From Halobacteriales archaeon QS_4_69_31 (GTDB lineage Archaea > Halobacteriota > Halobacteria > Halobacteriales > Haloarculaceae): a stretch of DNA of 64,000 nucleotides. The translations under genes were made by a program, and so were the position numbers. Positions 7,931 through 16,468 of the stretch are shown here, piece by piece. The notes under the pieces were generated by a model. The model was not told the origin of the DNA and ran no database searches. It saw only the letters and a program-made list of their open reading frames with translations. The DNA is taken from assembly GCA_003021655.1 (NCBI GenBank), contig PXRP01000055.1, positions 1 through 64,000 on the forward strand, given 5' to 3'. Every line of letters begins with the position of its first letter. Within the stretch, counting starts at the first letter, position 1.

Positions 7931-8175
7931 CGTTCGAACACCGCCGTGTGGCCCCGCGTTCGCACCAGATCGGCGCCGGCGCGCTCGGCCAGCTCGGCCG
8001 CGAGGTCCTCGGTCGTCGACCCGCCACGGGCCGCGCGCAGGAACTTCGCCTTCACGAACTCTGCCTCGTCGAGCTGGGTCTCCAGCTCCCCGACCACCGG
8101 GTCGAGACCGTTCTTGCCTACCCACACCGTTACGTCGAGGTCGTGAATCCGCTGTTTTCGGGACGCCTGGTCCAT
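7927..8175 (-). CDS. YhbY/CRM-domain RNA-binding protein
   Basis: An 82-residue protein formed by one CRM domain: basic N-terminus (QASRKQRIHDL), TVWVGKNGLD in place of the family's GxxG loop region, then FVKAKFLRAA, and GADLVRTRGHTAVFER at the end. CRM/YhbY proteins bind rRNA precursors or structured RNA. ATG 8175 is chosen over 8187 because a TATA-like TAAGTTTTGAA at about 8203-8213 would place the transcription start near 8180; an alternative start at 8187 adds MRDI. It is coupled to the downstream MscS gene by a 4-bp overlap. Confidence 0.85.
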   Translation of the reverse strand: MDQASRKQRIHDLDVTVWVGKNGLDPVVGELETQLDEAEFVKAKFLRAARGGSTTEDLAAELAERAGADLVRTRGHTAVFER

Positions 8176-8281
8176 GATATCTCTCATTCGACCGGGAGCC
8201 GTTCAAAACTTACGACACCCGGAACGCCGAGACCACCGCGCGGTCGGTCCCGACCCGCGCCCAGCCCGGACGCCCCCGGGG

Positions 8282-8566
8282 TCACTCGTAGGGGTAGCGC
8301 GCTTGCTGGCCACAGTCACAGGTGACGACGACGTGGCCGTCCTGGAGTCGGACGCGGGCGTTGTCGCCGGGCCGGAGGTAGACGTCACAGCGGTCACAGG
8401 TGAAACGGGTGAACTCGACGGGCAGCGACAGGCGGTTGCGTTCGGCGATGCGGCGCGCGCGGCGGACGTACCGGCGGCTCCGGTCGGGCCGACCCGCGAC
8501 GGTCGCCTCGCGAGCGAGTTCGCGCAGGCGTTCGATCCGCTCGCGCGCGATGGTCGCCGTGTCCAT
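8282..8566 (-). CDS. rnp4: RNase P protein subunit Rpp21/Rpr2 (component 4)
   Basis: A 94-residue protein. Its N-terminal half is helical and basic (ARERIERLRELAREA, RRYVRRARRIAERNRLSLP). The C-terminal half has the zinc ribbon of the Rpp21 family: CDRC, about 20 residues later CDC. It is the archaeal RNase P subunit that works with RNase P RNA in tRNA 5' maturation. Its length is normal for haloarchaea. It lies about 105 bp upstream of the YhbY-like gene on the same strand, which puts two RNA-binding proteins side by side. Confidence 0.92.
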   Translation of the reverse strand: MDTATIARERIERLRELAREATVAGRPDRSRRYVRRARRIAERNRLSLPVEFTRFTCDRCDVYLRPGDNARVRLQDGHVVVTCDCGQQARYPYE

Positions 8567-8660
8567 CTACCGGATCCTGCCGCCGAGCGCGTGGTATACT
8601 TTGCCCTCCGCGGCGCCGAGACGGCAACGACTTAACCGCCGCTGGTCAAACCTCGGGGCA

Positions 8661-9764
8661 ATGGGCCTGCCCAGGGTGGCCGCGTTCACGGATTCGTACC
8701 TGCCGACGGTCAACGGCGTAACGTACACCGTCAGGGCCTGGCGCGAGCAGTGGGAGCGCCGCGGCGGCCGCATGGACGTGGTCTACCCCGACAGCGACTA
8801 CGAGCCGGACCCCGGCGAGTACCCCGTCGGGAGCCTCCCGTTTCCCTTCTACGAGGGGTACCGCGTCAGCCTCCCGGGCGTCCCCGACGCTGTCGGGAGC
8901 GCGAACCTCGTCCACGCGCACACGCCGTTCGGACTGGGGCTCGCGGGACTGCGACTGGCGCGCAAGCGTGCCCTCCCGGTCGTCGCCTCCTATCACACGC
9001 CCACGGGCGAGTACGCTACCTACCTGGCCTCCTCGCCGGTCATCGAGCGCGCGGTCGAACGCGGCGCCGAGGGCTACGAGCGGCGCTTCCTCGACCGGAC
9101 GGACCTGGTGGTCGCGCCCAGCGAGCGGACCGCCGACCACGTCCGGGACGTCGTCGGGACCGACACGCCCGTCGACGTCATCCACAACGGCGTCGACGTG
9201 GAGTTCTTCCGGCCGGTTGAGACCGACCGCTGCCGCGAACGGTTCGACCTCCCCGGTGGGCCCCTCGTCGGCTACACCGGCCGTCACGGATTCGAGAAGA
9301 GCCTCGACGACGTCGTCGCGGCCGCCGAAGACCTGGACGTGACGCTCGTGTTCGGCGGCGACGGGCCGGCCCGCGAGCACTTAGAGGAGACCGCCGCCGC
9401 GGCCGACGTCGACGCGCGGTTCCTGGGCTTTCTCGACCGGGCCGACCTCCCGGCGTTTTACTCGGCGCTGGACGTGTTCGCCTTCCCGAGCCCGGTCGAG
9501 ACACAGGGCATCGTCGCGCTGGAGGCCAACGCCTGCGGGACGCCCGTCGCCGGCGTCGCCAGCGCGGCGCTGGCCGACACCATCGACCAGGGCGAGACCG
9601 GCTACAAGGCCCCGCCCGGCGACGTGGCCGCGTTCCGCGACGTGATCGCGCGGACCCTCGCCGAACGGGACCGCCTCCGGGAGACGTGTCTCGCCCGCCG
9701 CGAGTCGACGAGTGTCGCACACTCCGTCGACCGACTGGCCGAACTGTACGACCGGGTGCTGTAG
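8661..9764 (+). CDS. GT4-family glycosyltransferase
   Basis: A 367-residue GT-B fold enzyme. The N-terminal domain starts RVAAFTDSYLPTVNGVTYTV and has HAHTPFGLGLAG and SYHTPTGEYA. The C-terminal donor domain has GYTGRHGFEKSLD (family form GR-x-EKG), LVFGGDGPAREHL, FLGFLDRADLP and the EX7E-like segment FPSPVETQGIVALEANACGTP. It probably transfers a sugar from a nucleotide or lipid donor in the cytoplasm, perhaps for glycolipid synthesis; the acceptor is unknown. ATG 8661 is the only start that leaves the fold complete. It is divergent from rnp4. Confidence 0.92.
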   Translation: MGLPRVAAFTDSYLPTVNGVTYTVRAWREQWERRGGRMDVVYPDSDYEPDPGEYPVGSLPFPFYEGYRVSLPGVPDAVGSANLVHAHTPFGLGLAGLRLARKRALPVVASYHTPTGEYATYLASSPVIERAVERGAEGYERRFLDRTDLVVAPSERTADHVRDVVGTDTPVDVIHNGVDVEFFRPVETDRCRERFDLPGGPLVGYTGRHGFEKSLDDVVAAAEDLDVTLVFGGDGPAREHLEETAAAADVDARFLGFLDRADLPAFYSALDVFAFPSPVETQGIVALEANACGTPVAGVASAALADTIDQGETGYKAPPGDVAAFRDVIARTLAERDRLRETCLARRESTSVAHSVDRLAELYDRVL

Positions 9765-9827
9765 GTCCCGACGCGGCGGGGAGGTTCTGTCGTCCGTAAC
9801 GCAGGAACTCGGTCGTAGGCAAAGAGA

Positions 9828-9906
9828 CGGCTCGACCGTGCATGATGCGACGGCTCGACCGTGCATGATGCGACGGCTCGACCGTGCATGATGCGACGGC
9901 TCGTCG
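9828..9906. repeat. 23-bp tandem repeat, about 3.4 copies
   Basis: Three identical 23-bp units begin at 9828, 9851 and 9874, and a partial fourth starts at 9897. Each unit contains CCGT-GCATGATGC-GACGG, a near-palindrome centred on GCATGATGC. The array lies between two convergent genes (glycosyltransferase ending 9764, small protein ending 9937). There are no spacers, so it is not CRISPR. Confidence 0.95.
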
Positions 9907-9936
9907 TACGCGCCGGGCGGAGAAACAGTCGCGTCC

Positions 9937-10074
9937 TCAGTTCGGGTCGGCCTGTGGGTTGTTCGCGCGGCGATACGTACCGACCATCTTCCACAGCGTC
10001 TCCTCGGCGTCTTCCTCGGCCGATTCGGCTCTGATCTGGCGGTACAGGTTCTCCGAGACAGTTATCTCGGGCAT
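9937..10074 (-). CDS. DUF7557-type small protein (45 aa)
   Basis: A 45-residue protein from ATG 10074 to TGA at 9937: MPEITVSENLYRQI, then AEEDAEETLW, then KMVGTYRRANNPQADPN. I recognise the layout, a short strand followed by helices and a conserved KMVGTYRRANNP tail, as the haloarchaeal DUF7557 family. That strand-then-helices pattern resembles ribbon-helix-helix or antitoxin-type proteins, but this is only an impression. It lies between GatA and the tandem repeat and is short enough for automatic gene callers to miss. Confidence 0.75.
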   Translation of the reverse strand: MPEITVSENLYRQIRAESAEEDAEETLWKMVGTYRRANNPQADPN

Positions 10075-10138
10075 CACCGATTCCTTGGCCGGGGGAGCTA
10101 ATAAAAGGCGTACGAGTACAGTTCGAGTAAATTTCCCC

Positions 10139-11425
10139 TCAGGCTAGCGCGCTGCCCGCGCGGATGACGGCGTGTTCGCCGAAGGCGGGGCCGACGAACT
10201 GGAGGCCGACGGGGAGCCCCTCGGGCGTCTCGCCGGCCGGGACCGATATCGCGGGGAGGTTCGCGAGGTTGACCGGCGTCGTGTTCGCGTCCGCCAGGTA
10301 CATCGTGAGCGGGTCGTCGAGGCTCTCGCCGAGTTCCATCGGCGGAACCGGCATCGTCGGCGACGCCAGCACGTCCGCCTCCGCCAGCGCCTCGTCGAAG
10401 TCCGCCTGGATCCACGCGCGGGCGTCCTGGGCTTTCTGGTAGTACTTGTCGTGGTAGCCCGCCGAGAGGGCGTAGGTGCCCAGGAGGACACGGCGTTTGA
10501 CCTCGTCGCCGAACCCCTCCTCGCGGGCGCGGGCGAACGTCTCGTTCCAGTTGCCGTCGAACCCGCCCGAGACGCCGTAGCGGACGCCGTCGAACCGCGC
10601 GAGGTTCGACGAGGCCTCCGACATCGCGATGACGTAGTAGGCCTCGACGGCGTGTTCGACGCTCGGTAACTCGACCTCGTGGGTGGTCACACCCCGGGCC
10701 TCCAGGTCGTCGATGGCGTCCCAGAACGTCTCGACGACGGCCTCGTCGGCGCCGTCGAGCAGTTCCGTCGGGATACCGACCTCCATCCCCGCGATGTCGC
10801 CGTCGGCGGCGGCCGCGTACTCGTAGTCGCTACCCTCCTCGCGCGCGTCCCGGGTGGTGGCGTCGCGCTCGTCGGGGCCCGCGATGACTTCGAGCAGTTC
10901 GGCCGCCTCCTCGACGGTGGGGGCGATGGGGCCGATCTGCTCCAAGGAGTTGGCGTAGGCGACCAGGCCGTACCGCGAGACCAGACCGTAGGTGGGCTTG
11001 ATGCCGACGACGCCACAGAACGCGGCCGGACAGCGGATCGACCCGCCGGTGTCCGACCCCAGCGCGAGGTCGGCGTCGCCGGCCGCGACGACCGCCGCGG
11101 ACCCGCCCGAGGAACCGCCGGGGACGTGGCCGGGCGCGACCGGGTTCTCGACGGCCCCGAACGCCGACGTCTCGGTGGTCGTCCCCATCCCGAACTCGTC
11201 CATGTTGGTCTTGCCGGGGATGGTCGCGCCGGCCGCCTTCAGCCGCTCGACGACCGTCGCGTCATAGGGGGGCACGTAGTCGGCCAGCATCGCCGACCCG
11301 CAGGTCGTCCGGACCCCCTCGGTGGAGATGTTGTCCTTGACTGCGACGGTCCGGCCGGCGAGGGGACCGTCCTCGGCCCCCTCGACCCGTTCGGCCGTGA
11401 CGTAGCCGTTGTACTCCGTGCTCAT
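10139..11425 (-). CDS. gatA: Glutamyl-tRNA(Gln) amidotransferase subunit A
   Basis: A 428-residue amidase-signature enzyme. The Ser-cisSer-Lys triad is intact at K30 (AVKDNI), S105 (PGGSSGGSA) and S129 (GSDTGGSIR). The spacings of 75 and 24 residues equal those of characterised GatA proteins. It hydrolyses glutamine and feeds ammonia to GatB, which amidates misacylated Glu-tRNA(Gln) (and possibly Asp-tRNA). The ATG is 2 bp downstream of the gatC stop, so GatC and GatA are co-translated. gatB is not in this window. Confidence 0.97.
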   Translation of the reverse strand: MSTEYNGYVTAERVEGAEDGPLAGRTVAVKDNISTEGVRTTCGSAMLADYVPPYDATVVERLKAAGATIPGKTNMDEFGMGTTTETSAFGAVENPVAPGHVPGGSSGGSAAVVAAGDADLALGSDTGGSIRCPAAFCGVVGIKPTYGLVSRYGLVAYANSLEQIGPIAPTVEEAAELLEVIAGPDERDATTRDAREEGSDYEYAAAADGDIAGMEVGIPTELLDGADEAVVETFWDAIDDLEARGVTTHEVELPSVEHAVEAYYVIAMSEASSNLARFDGVRYGVSGGFDGNWNETFARAREEGFGDEVKRRVLLGTYALSAGYHDKYYQKAQDARAWIQADFDEALAEADVLASPTMPVPPMELGESLDDPLTMYLADANTTPVNLANLPAISVPAGETPEGLPVGLQFVGPAFGEHAVIRAGSALA

Positions 11426-11427
11426 GG

Positions 11428-11715
11428 TCACGAGACCGGCGGTCCCTTGAAGAAGCCGTCCTCGGTCTCGGGGGCGTTCCGGAGCGCCGCCGCCTGGCTC
11501 AGCCCCTCCCGGACCTCGTCGGGGCGCATCACGTTGGCGAGTTGCGCCTCCTGGTCGGTCTCGGGGACCTCGTCGAGCGCCTCGAAGGCCGCGAGGATGT
11601 CCGCGAACTGCTCGGCGAACCGCTCGCGTTCGTCGCCGTCCAGGTCGACCCGCGCCAGCCCCGCGACGTGGCTGACCGCCTCCGGGTCGACCGCTGGCTC
11701 GCTGTCGTCGCTCAT
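11428..11715 (-). CDS. gatC: Glutamyl-tRNA(Gln) amidotransferase subunit C
   Basis: A 95-residue protein with the GatC pattern: VSHVAGLARVDLDGDE near the N-terminus, FAEQFADILAAFEALDEVPE in the helical middle and a C-terminal NVMRPDEVREGL segment followed by FKGPPVS. GatC stabilises the GatA-GatB interface. The start at ATG 11715 gives the usual family length. It forms a two-gene operon with gatA and is divergent from tfb across a 243-bp AT-enriched gap. Confidence 0.93.
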   Translation of the reverse strand: MSDDSEPAVDPEAVSHVAGLARVDLDGDERERFAEQFADILAAFEALDEVPETDQEAQLANVMRPDEVREGLSQAAALRNAPETEDGFFKGPPVS

Positions 11716-11880
11716 GCTCGTCCGGTGGCCCGGCCCGGCGGTAAGGATTTCGATGACCGACCGGGACCGGACTCCCAGAACATAGCACGCCCGCCGGCGC
11801 CCCGGAACGCCTTCGACCTCCCACGTGGTTGTGCACTCTTCTTACGAAAACGGAAACATATTTTTTCGTTATCGCCAAAA

Positions 11881-11886
11881 GTTTTA
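11881..11886 (+). promoter_or_regulatory. TATA/BRE promoter of the TFB gene
   Basis: GCCAAAAGTTTTAAG spans a purine-rich BRE and a TATA element (TTTTAA at about 11881-11886) inside an unusually AT-rich stretch (11840-11895). Transcription would begin near 11910, leaving a leader of roughly 50 nt before ATG 11959. The gap also has to hold the gatC promoter on the other strand. Confidence 0.5.
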
Positions 11887-11958
11887 AGTCGTTTCACTCA
11901 CAACAGATATGGTGGGTAGACGGTTGTGGCGGGTACCCGCCCGCAGAGTCCCCAACAA

Positions 11959-12927
11959 ATGACCGATACCACCATCAGGCGATACACGAGTGAGCGCGAA
12001 ACTAGGGAGGAGCAGTCCGACGGCGAGGAGGTAGTCTGTCCGGAGTGTGAGGGGAACCTCGCGTCGGACGCGGAACACGGTGAGACGGTCTGCGAGGAGT
12101 GTGGCCTGGTCGTCGAGGAAGACGAGATCGACCCCGGGCCCGAGTGGCGGGCCTTCGACGCCGCAGAGAAAGACGAGAAGTCCCGCGTCGGCGCGCCGAC
12201 GACGAACATGATGCACGACAAGGGTCTCTCGACGAACATCGGCTGGCAGGACAAGGACGCCTACGGCAACTCGCTGTCCTCGCGCCAGCGCGAGAAGATG
12301 CAGCGCCTGCGCACCTGGAACGAGCGGTTCCGCACCCGCGACTCCAAGGAGCGCAACCTCAAGCAGGCCCTCGGAGAGATCGACCGCATGGCCTCGGCGC
12401 TTGGCCTCCCCGAGAACGTCCGCGAGACCGCCAGCGTCATCTACCGGCGCGCGCTGGACGAGGACCTCCTGCCGGGTCGCTCGATCGAGGGCGTCGCGAC
12501 GTCGGCACTGTACGCGGCCGCCCGGCAGGCCGACACGCCCCGCAGCCTCGACGAGATCGCGGCCGTCTCGCGCGTCGAGAAAGACGAGATCGCACGCACG
12601 TACAGGTACGTCGTCCGCGAACTGGGCCTCGAGATCCAGCCGGCCGACCCCGAGAGCTACGTCCCGCGGTTCGTCTCGGACCTGGACCTGCCCGAGGAGG
12701 TCGAACGGCGCGCCCGCGACCTGCTGGCGACGGCCAAACGACAGGGCGTCCACTCGGGCAAGTCACCGGTCGGCCTCGCCGCCGCAGCGGTGTACGCGGC
12801 CTCGCTGCTGGCCAACGAAAAGGTCACCCAGAGCGCCGTCAGTGAGGTGGCCAACATCTCCGAGGTCACCATCCGCAACCGATATCACGAACTCCTCGAA
12901 GCCGAAGAGGAGTTCTCCGCGCCCTGA
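11959..12927 (+). CDS. tfb: Transcription initiation factor TFB
   Basis: A 322-residue TFIIB homologue. The zinc ribbon is at about residues 26-55 (VCPECEGN, later CEECGLVV). A B-finger/linker region follows (PEWRAF, then KSRVGAPTTNMMHDKGLST). Two cyclin repeats run to the C-terminus (ALGLPENVRETASVIYRRAL; DLLATAKRQGVHSGKSPVG) and the last ends SEVTIRNRYHEL, which reads BRE DNA. TFB binds TBP-TATA-BRE and recruits RNA polymerase. Haloarchaea carry several TFB paralogues; which one this is cannot be told here. ATG 11959 is preferred over a GTG 33 nt upstream. Confidence 0.97.
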   Translation: MTDTTIRRYTSERETREEQSDGEEVVCPECEGNLASDAEHGETVCEECGLVVEEDEIDPGPEWRAFDAAEKDEKSRVGAPTTNMMHDKGLSTNIGWQDKDAYGNSLSSRQREKMQRLRTWNERFRTRDSKERNLKQALGEIDRMASALGLPENVRETASVIYRRALDEDLLPGRSIEGVATSALYAAARQADTPRSLDEIAAVSRVEKDEIARTYRYVVRELGLEIQPADPESYVPRFVSDLDLPEEVERRARDLLATAKRQGVHSGKSPVGLAAAAVYAASLLANEKVTQSAVSEVANISEVTIRNRYHELLEAEEEFSAP

Positions 12928-13076
12928 CGCCGCCCGGGTCCCGACCCTCCTCCCTGTCCGGCGACCGTTCGCGTACTCCCAACCCAGTGGCCCCGCTTCC
13001 TCTTCTGGCTGCGCTTCCCCCTCGGTGAGCGCCCCGTTTCGGGTCGTTTTACCCGTTCGGAGCCGTCGGTGCGGTC

Positions 13077-13541
13077 ATGGAGACGACCCGACACTACACG
13101 GCGACGACCTACGTCGTCGAGTCCGGGGCGGTCGCGCTGCACGAACACGACGGGCTGGGCAAGTGGCTCCCGCCCGGGGGCCACGTCGACCGCGACGAAC
13201 TCCCCCACGAGGCGGCCCGCCGGGAAGTCCGCGAGGAGACCGGCCTCGACGTGGACCTGGTCGCGCCCCGCGACGACATCGGGTCGGCGACCGTCGAGTC
13301 GCTCCCCCAACCACAGCACCTCCAGCTCGCCGACGTGAACGTCCACGACGGGTTCGTCGGCCACCAGCACGTCGACTTCGTCTACTACGCCCGCGCGCCG
13401 AACCGGGCGGTCGAGCCGGCCGCCGGCGAACAGCCGGCCGCCGCCTGGGAGTGGTTCACCGCCGCCGACCTGGCGGCCGACCGCTTCGACCCCGACGTCG
13501 CCGCTATCGGCAAGCAGGCCATCGCCACCGTCGAGGAGTGA
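13077..13541 (+). CDS. Nudix hydrolase
   Basis: A 154-residue protein with a complete Nudix box (GGHVDRDELPHEAARREV followed by REETGLD, about residues 40-64), giving the G-x5-E-x7-REVxEExG pattern that binds Mg2+. Nudix enzymes cleave nucleoside diphosphates linked to another group; this one could be a dNTP-sanitising or ADP-sugar type enzyme, and specificity is not readable. The N-terminal ATTYVVESGAVALHEHDGLGKW is the usual first strand pair. It stands alone about 150 bp after tfb. Confidence 0.92.
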   Translation: METTRHYTATTYVVESGAVALHEHDGLGKWLPPGGHVDRDELPHEAARREVREETGLDVDLVAPRDDIGSATVESLPQPQHLQLADVNVHDGFVGHQHVDFVYYARAPNRAVEPAAGEQPAAAWEWFTAADLAADRFDPDVAAIGKQAIATVEE

Positions 13542-13655
13542 TCCGGCTCGCCACGGTGGCCGGCGCAGACTGTGACAGACTCGGCCCGCTGAGAAGCGAC
13601 CGCGGCCGGCGGGAGCCGACCGGACCCTCGGCGGTCGACGACGTCGGTTCGCTGG

Positions 13656-14207
13656 TCAGGAGTCGACGACGTCGACCCGTTCGCGGAACACGCGTTGCTG
13701 TTCGCCGGTGTGGTGGATGGTGACTCTGACGGTTTCGCCGGGCACGAGGTCGACGCGCCCGTCCTCGATGCGCACGGCGATCGTTTCGGCGGCGGCCCAG
13801 GTGTCGTCGGAGTCGGCACGGGCCACGCCGTCGACTCCCGCCGGTCCGAGCGTGAAGACGTGGTTGCCCTCGTAGTCGGACTGCTCGATCCCGTCGGTCG
13901 GGAGACCGGTCAGGGTCGCCCGCTTGCGGTGGTCGGGGACCGAGACGTTGAGCGTCAGGTTCGAGACGTCCAGCGTCTGCCCGCTCTCGTGGGTGATGCG
14001 GACCCACTGGCCGTCCGGACTGTTCGAGGCGTCGATCGGTTCGGCCGACGCCGTGACTATCGGTCCCCCCTCGCTGAGGTCGTCGCCCGTCTGCATCAGG
14101 AGACCCCCCGAAACGGCCATCATCAGGACGGTCAGTCCGAACCCGATGGCGGCTATCCCCTCTTTCGATATGGCACGGTCGCCGGCACCAGGGATGGGTC
14201 CTGTCAT
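13656..14207 (-). CDS. Type IV pilin-like membrane-anchored protein
   Basis: A 183-residue protein. The N-terminus carries a short charged leader ending RAISKEG and then a hydrophobic helix (AAIGFGLTVLMMAVSGGLLM, about 18-38), the layout of archaeal pilin or FlaF/G-like proteins. The remainder is a beta-rich, Thr/Asp-rich domain (NLTLNVSVPDHRKRATLTGL and GETVRVTIHHTGEQQRVF) that suggests an Ig-like extracellular fold. It could be a class III-signal pilin or simply a type II membrane protein; the leader is only moderately pilin-like. No pilus assembly genes are nearby. Confidence 0.6.
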   Translation of the reverse strand: MTGPIPGAGDRAISKEGIAAIGFGLTVLMMAVSGGLLMQTGDDLSEGGPIVTASAEPIDASNSPDGQWVRITHESGQTLDVSNLTLNVSVPDHRKRATLTGLPTDGIEQSDYEGNHVFTLGPAGVDGVARADSDDTWAAAETIAVRIEDGRVDLVPGETVRVTIHHTGEQQRVFRERVDVVDS

Positions 14208-14266
14208 GCAGGCCGATGAAAGCTACCACCTGGATTCTCTTAGCTTCCCGTGTGACTAGCGTGACA

Positions 14267-15451
14267 CTACTGGGTGGCTAGCGATTCCACGTACTTGGTG
14301 ACGTGGTCGTCCATGCGTCGTTTGAAGCCGGCCTGTCGCGCCAGCCGGTCGAGTTCCCGCGCCGCGAGACTCCCGTACTGGACCGCTTTCTTCTCCCGGA
14401 CGGCCGCCGAGTCGGGGACCCACTCGCCGACCGCTCGCCGGAACGCCACCTTGCGCTGGCCGTCCCCGGCCACGAGGAGGGGTCCGGGCAACGGGAGCGC
14501 CGCGGCGACCACGCGGTCGTCCAGCAGCGGCGCGACGGGTTCGACGCCCGCGCCCCGTAACGCCAGCACGTCCCGCTCCAGTTGCTCCGGGAGCGTCCGG
14601 ACGACCTCGCGGCGAGCGCCCCGCACCGTGTCGGCCGCGACCCGCGAGTCCGCGGGCGCGTTGGCCACCTTCGCGTACCCGCCGAACAGTTCGTCGGCCC
14701 CCTGGCCCACCGCGAGCCGGTCGAAGCCGTCGCTGGCGGCGCGCTCGGCGACCGCGTACAGCCCGATCGCTATCCCGACGTCCATCGCGTTGGTCCGCCC
14801 GGTCGCCGCCACGATCTCGGGGACGACCCGCTCGATGGTGTCGTGCGCGAGCTCAACCACCCGCAGGTCGCGGTCGAGCGCGTCGGCGGCCCGGCGGGCG
14901 GTCTCGACGTCGTGGCTCCCCTCGAAACCGGCGACGTACAGCGGCGCGTCAACCCTGGCGGCGACGGCCGTCGAGTCGACGCCCCCGGAGAAGGCGACCG
15001 CCAGCCCCACCTCGTCGACGGCGTCGATGCTCTCCCGGACGGCGGCCCGGACCCGCCCGACCGTCGCGCGCTCGTCGTCGGCCGGGTCCGGGTCCGGGAG
15101 CCCCCAGACGCGCTCCTCGCCCGCCGGGGTGCGTGCGTGCCCGGCCGGGACCAGGTCCGGGTCCGAGAGTTCGTCGGGGTCGAACGCCCGGGCGGTCGCG
15201 TCGTCGGCCTCGGTGTAGACGGGACGGCGACCGAGAACGTCCCGGAGGGCCGCGCCGTCGACCACCCCCGCGAACCCGCGGACGGCGCCGGCTCCACCCG
15301 CTCCCGTGTCACCGTCCGGGGGTGAGTCGGGGCTCCGGAGCGAGCCGGCACCCGGGAACGAGTCACTGCCCGGGAGCGGGTCGCCGCGCTCGCGGGCCCT
15401 GCGGACGACCGCGGGTCGCGCCCCGTCAACGTGGTCGTCCATCGCGGTCAT
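14267..15451 (-). CDS. Asparagine synthase-like ATP-pyrophosphatase
   Basis: A 394-residue protein with the C-terminal synthetase domain of the AsnB family: the PP-loop FSGGVDSTAVAA and QGADELFGGYAKV are both clear, followed by KKAVQYGSLAARELDRLARQ. The N-terminal region (about 1-110) is Gly/Ser/Asp-rich and shows no catalytic Cys2 glutaminase domain, so it probably uses free ammonia or another amine acceptor. The product is uncertain; related stand-alone proteins are widespread in haloarchaea. Its ATG overlaps the stop of the PHP-domain gene by 4 bp (15448-15451), so they form an operon. Confidence 0.8.
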   Translation of the reverse strand: MTAMDDHVDGARPAVVRRARERGDPLPGSDSFPGAGSLRSPDSPPDGDTGAGGAGAVRGFAGVVDGAALRDVLGRRPVYTEADDATARAFDPDELSDPDLVPAGHARTPAGEERVWGLPDPDPADDERATVGRVRAAVRESIDAVDEVGLAVAFSGGVDSTAVAARVDAPLYVAGFEGSHDVETARRAADALDRDLRVVELAHDTIERVVPEIVAATGRTNAMDVGIAIGLYAVAERAASDGFDRLAVGQGADELFGGYAKVANAPADSRVAADTVRGARREVVRTLPEQLERDVLALRGAGVEPVAPLLDDRVVAAALPLPGPLLVAGDGQRKVAFRRAVGEWVPDSAAVREKKAVQYGSLAARELDRLARQAGFKRRMDDHVTKYVESLATQ

Positions 15452-16140
15452 TCGAACAGCCCCGAGACGAACATCCGGATACGGCGGCGGGTGTTGCCGA
15501 CCGCCTGGCGGAAGCTCACGAGGAATGGGGTGCGGCGCGTCCTGAGTGTCGTCCGCCCATCGCGGATGGCCGCACAGATCCCCGCGGCCGTCGGTTCGGC
15601 GGCGTTGACGAGCGTCACCGCCCGGCCGACCATGTCGCTGACGTGTGCGTCGCTGCCGGCCGTCATCGGTATGCCGTGTTTCGTCGCGAACCGCCGCGCC
15701 TGGTGGTTCGAGTAGCCCGTGACCAGCCGCGAGTTGTACACCTCGATGGCGTCGGCTTTCCGCAACTCGTCGGTCGTGACCTTCTCGATGACGCCGTTGC
15801 GCATTTCCTGGAACGGGTGAGGGACGACCGCGATCCCGCCCTGGTCGTGGATCCGGTCGATCGTCTCGGTGAACGGGAGGCCGGGCTCGATGGCCTCCGA
15901 GACGTCGAGCGCGAGGAGGTGCCCCGCCGCGGTCGATATCTCGACCCCGACGATCCCGACGAGGCCGTACTCGTCGGCGATCTCCGCCGCGCGGAGACTC
16001 GCGTCGATCTCGTCGTGGTCGGTGACCGCCAGTGCGTCCAGCCCCTCCTCGCGGGCGCGGGCGAGCAGTCGCTCGACCGGGTCCCGGCCGTCGTAGGACG
16101 CCGCCGAGTGGGTGTGCAGTTCGACCGCGTACACAGACAC
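15448..16140 (-). CDS. PHP-domain metal-dependent phosphoesterase
   Basis: A 230-residue protein with the PHP metal-ligand motifs: ELHTHSAASYDG near the N-terminus, TDHDEID, GVEIST, VVPHPFQ and AGSDAHV. It probably hydrolyses a phosphate monoester or diester, as in the TrpH/RNase AM-like branch. GTG at 16140 or GTG at 16134 are both possible; a TATA-like GTTATCAA block at 16154-16161 (read on the minus strand as TTGATAAC) suits either. The longer open frame upstream crosses a tandem-repeat array and is not coding. It precedes the Asn-synthase-like gene with a 4-bp overlap. Confidence 0.85.
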   Translation of the reverse strand: MSVYAVELHTHSAASYDGRDPVERLLARAREEGLDALAVTDHDEIDASLRAAEIADEYGLVGIVGVEISTAAGHLLALDVSEAIEPGLPFTETIDRIHDQGGIAVVPHPFQEMRNGVIEKVTTDELRKADAIEVYNSRLVTGYSNHQARRFATKHGIPMTAGSDAHVSDMVGRAVTLVNAAEPTAAGICAAIRDGRTTLRTRRTPFLVSFRQAVGNTRRRIRMFVSGLFE

Positions 16141-16175
16141 CGGTTCGGCGACTGTTATCAAAAGCACCCCGGTCT

Positions 16176-16281
16176 CGGGCTGGGTAGTAGCCCAGTCCCG
16201 GGCTGGGTAGCACTCCAGTCCCGGGCCGGGTAGCACTCCAGTCCCGGGCCGGGTAGCACTCCAGTCCCGGGCCGGGTAGCC
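16176..16281. repeat. 23-bp tandem repeat, about 4.6 copies
   Basis: Units begin at 16176, 16199, 16222 and 16245, with a partial fifth at 16268. Units 3 and 4 are identical. Each has CTGG or CCGG...CCAG type pairing; the first is the clearest dyad (CTGGGTAGTAGCCCAG). The array lies 16-36 nt upstream of the PHP gene promoter, downstream of the lipoprotein gene. 16282-16468 holds no gene that I can see. Confidence 0.95.
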
Positions 16282-16468
16282 AAGGGGAGGGTGGACCGCG
16301 TCCCACCCGCGGATCCGCAACCGCCACAGGACCGGGTCGGTTCCGGGCGCACCGTCTCCGATGTCCGTTCCGGGCGCGCTCCTGTCGGTGTCTCCGTCGG
16401 CCCCGTTCCCGGATGCGCCGGTCACGGCCACTCCGTCACTTCGTCTGTGTCCTCGTCGGACACAGCAG

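Noticed and set aside
9828-9906. Possible CRISPR array
   Set aside because: The units are directly adjacent without spacers, as in the other tandem arrays at 16176, 43871 and 61209. No cas gene is in the window.
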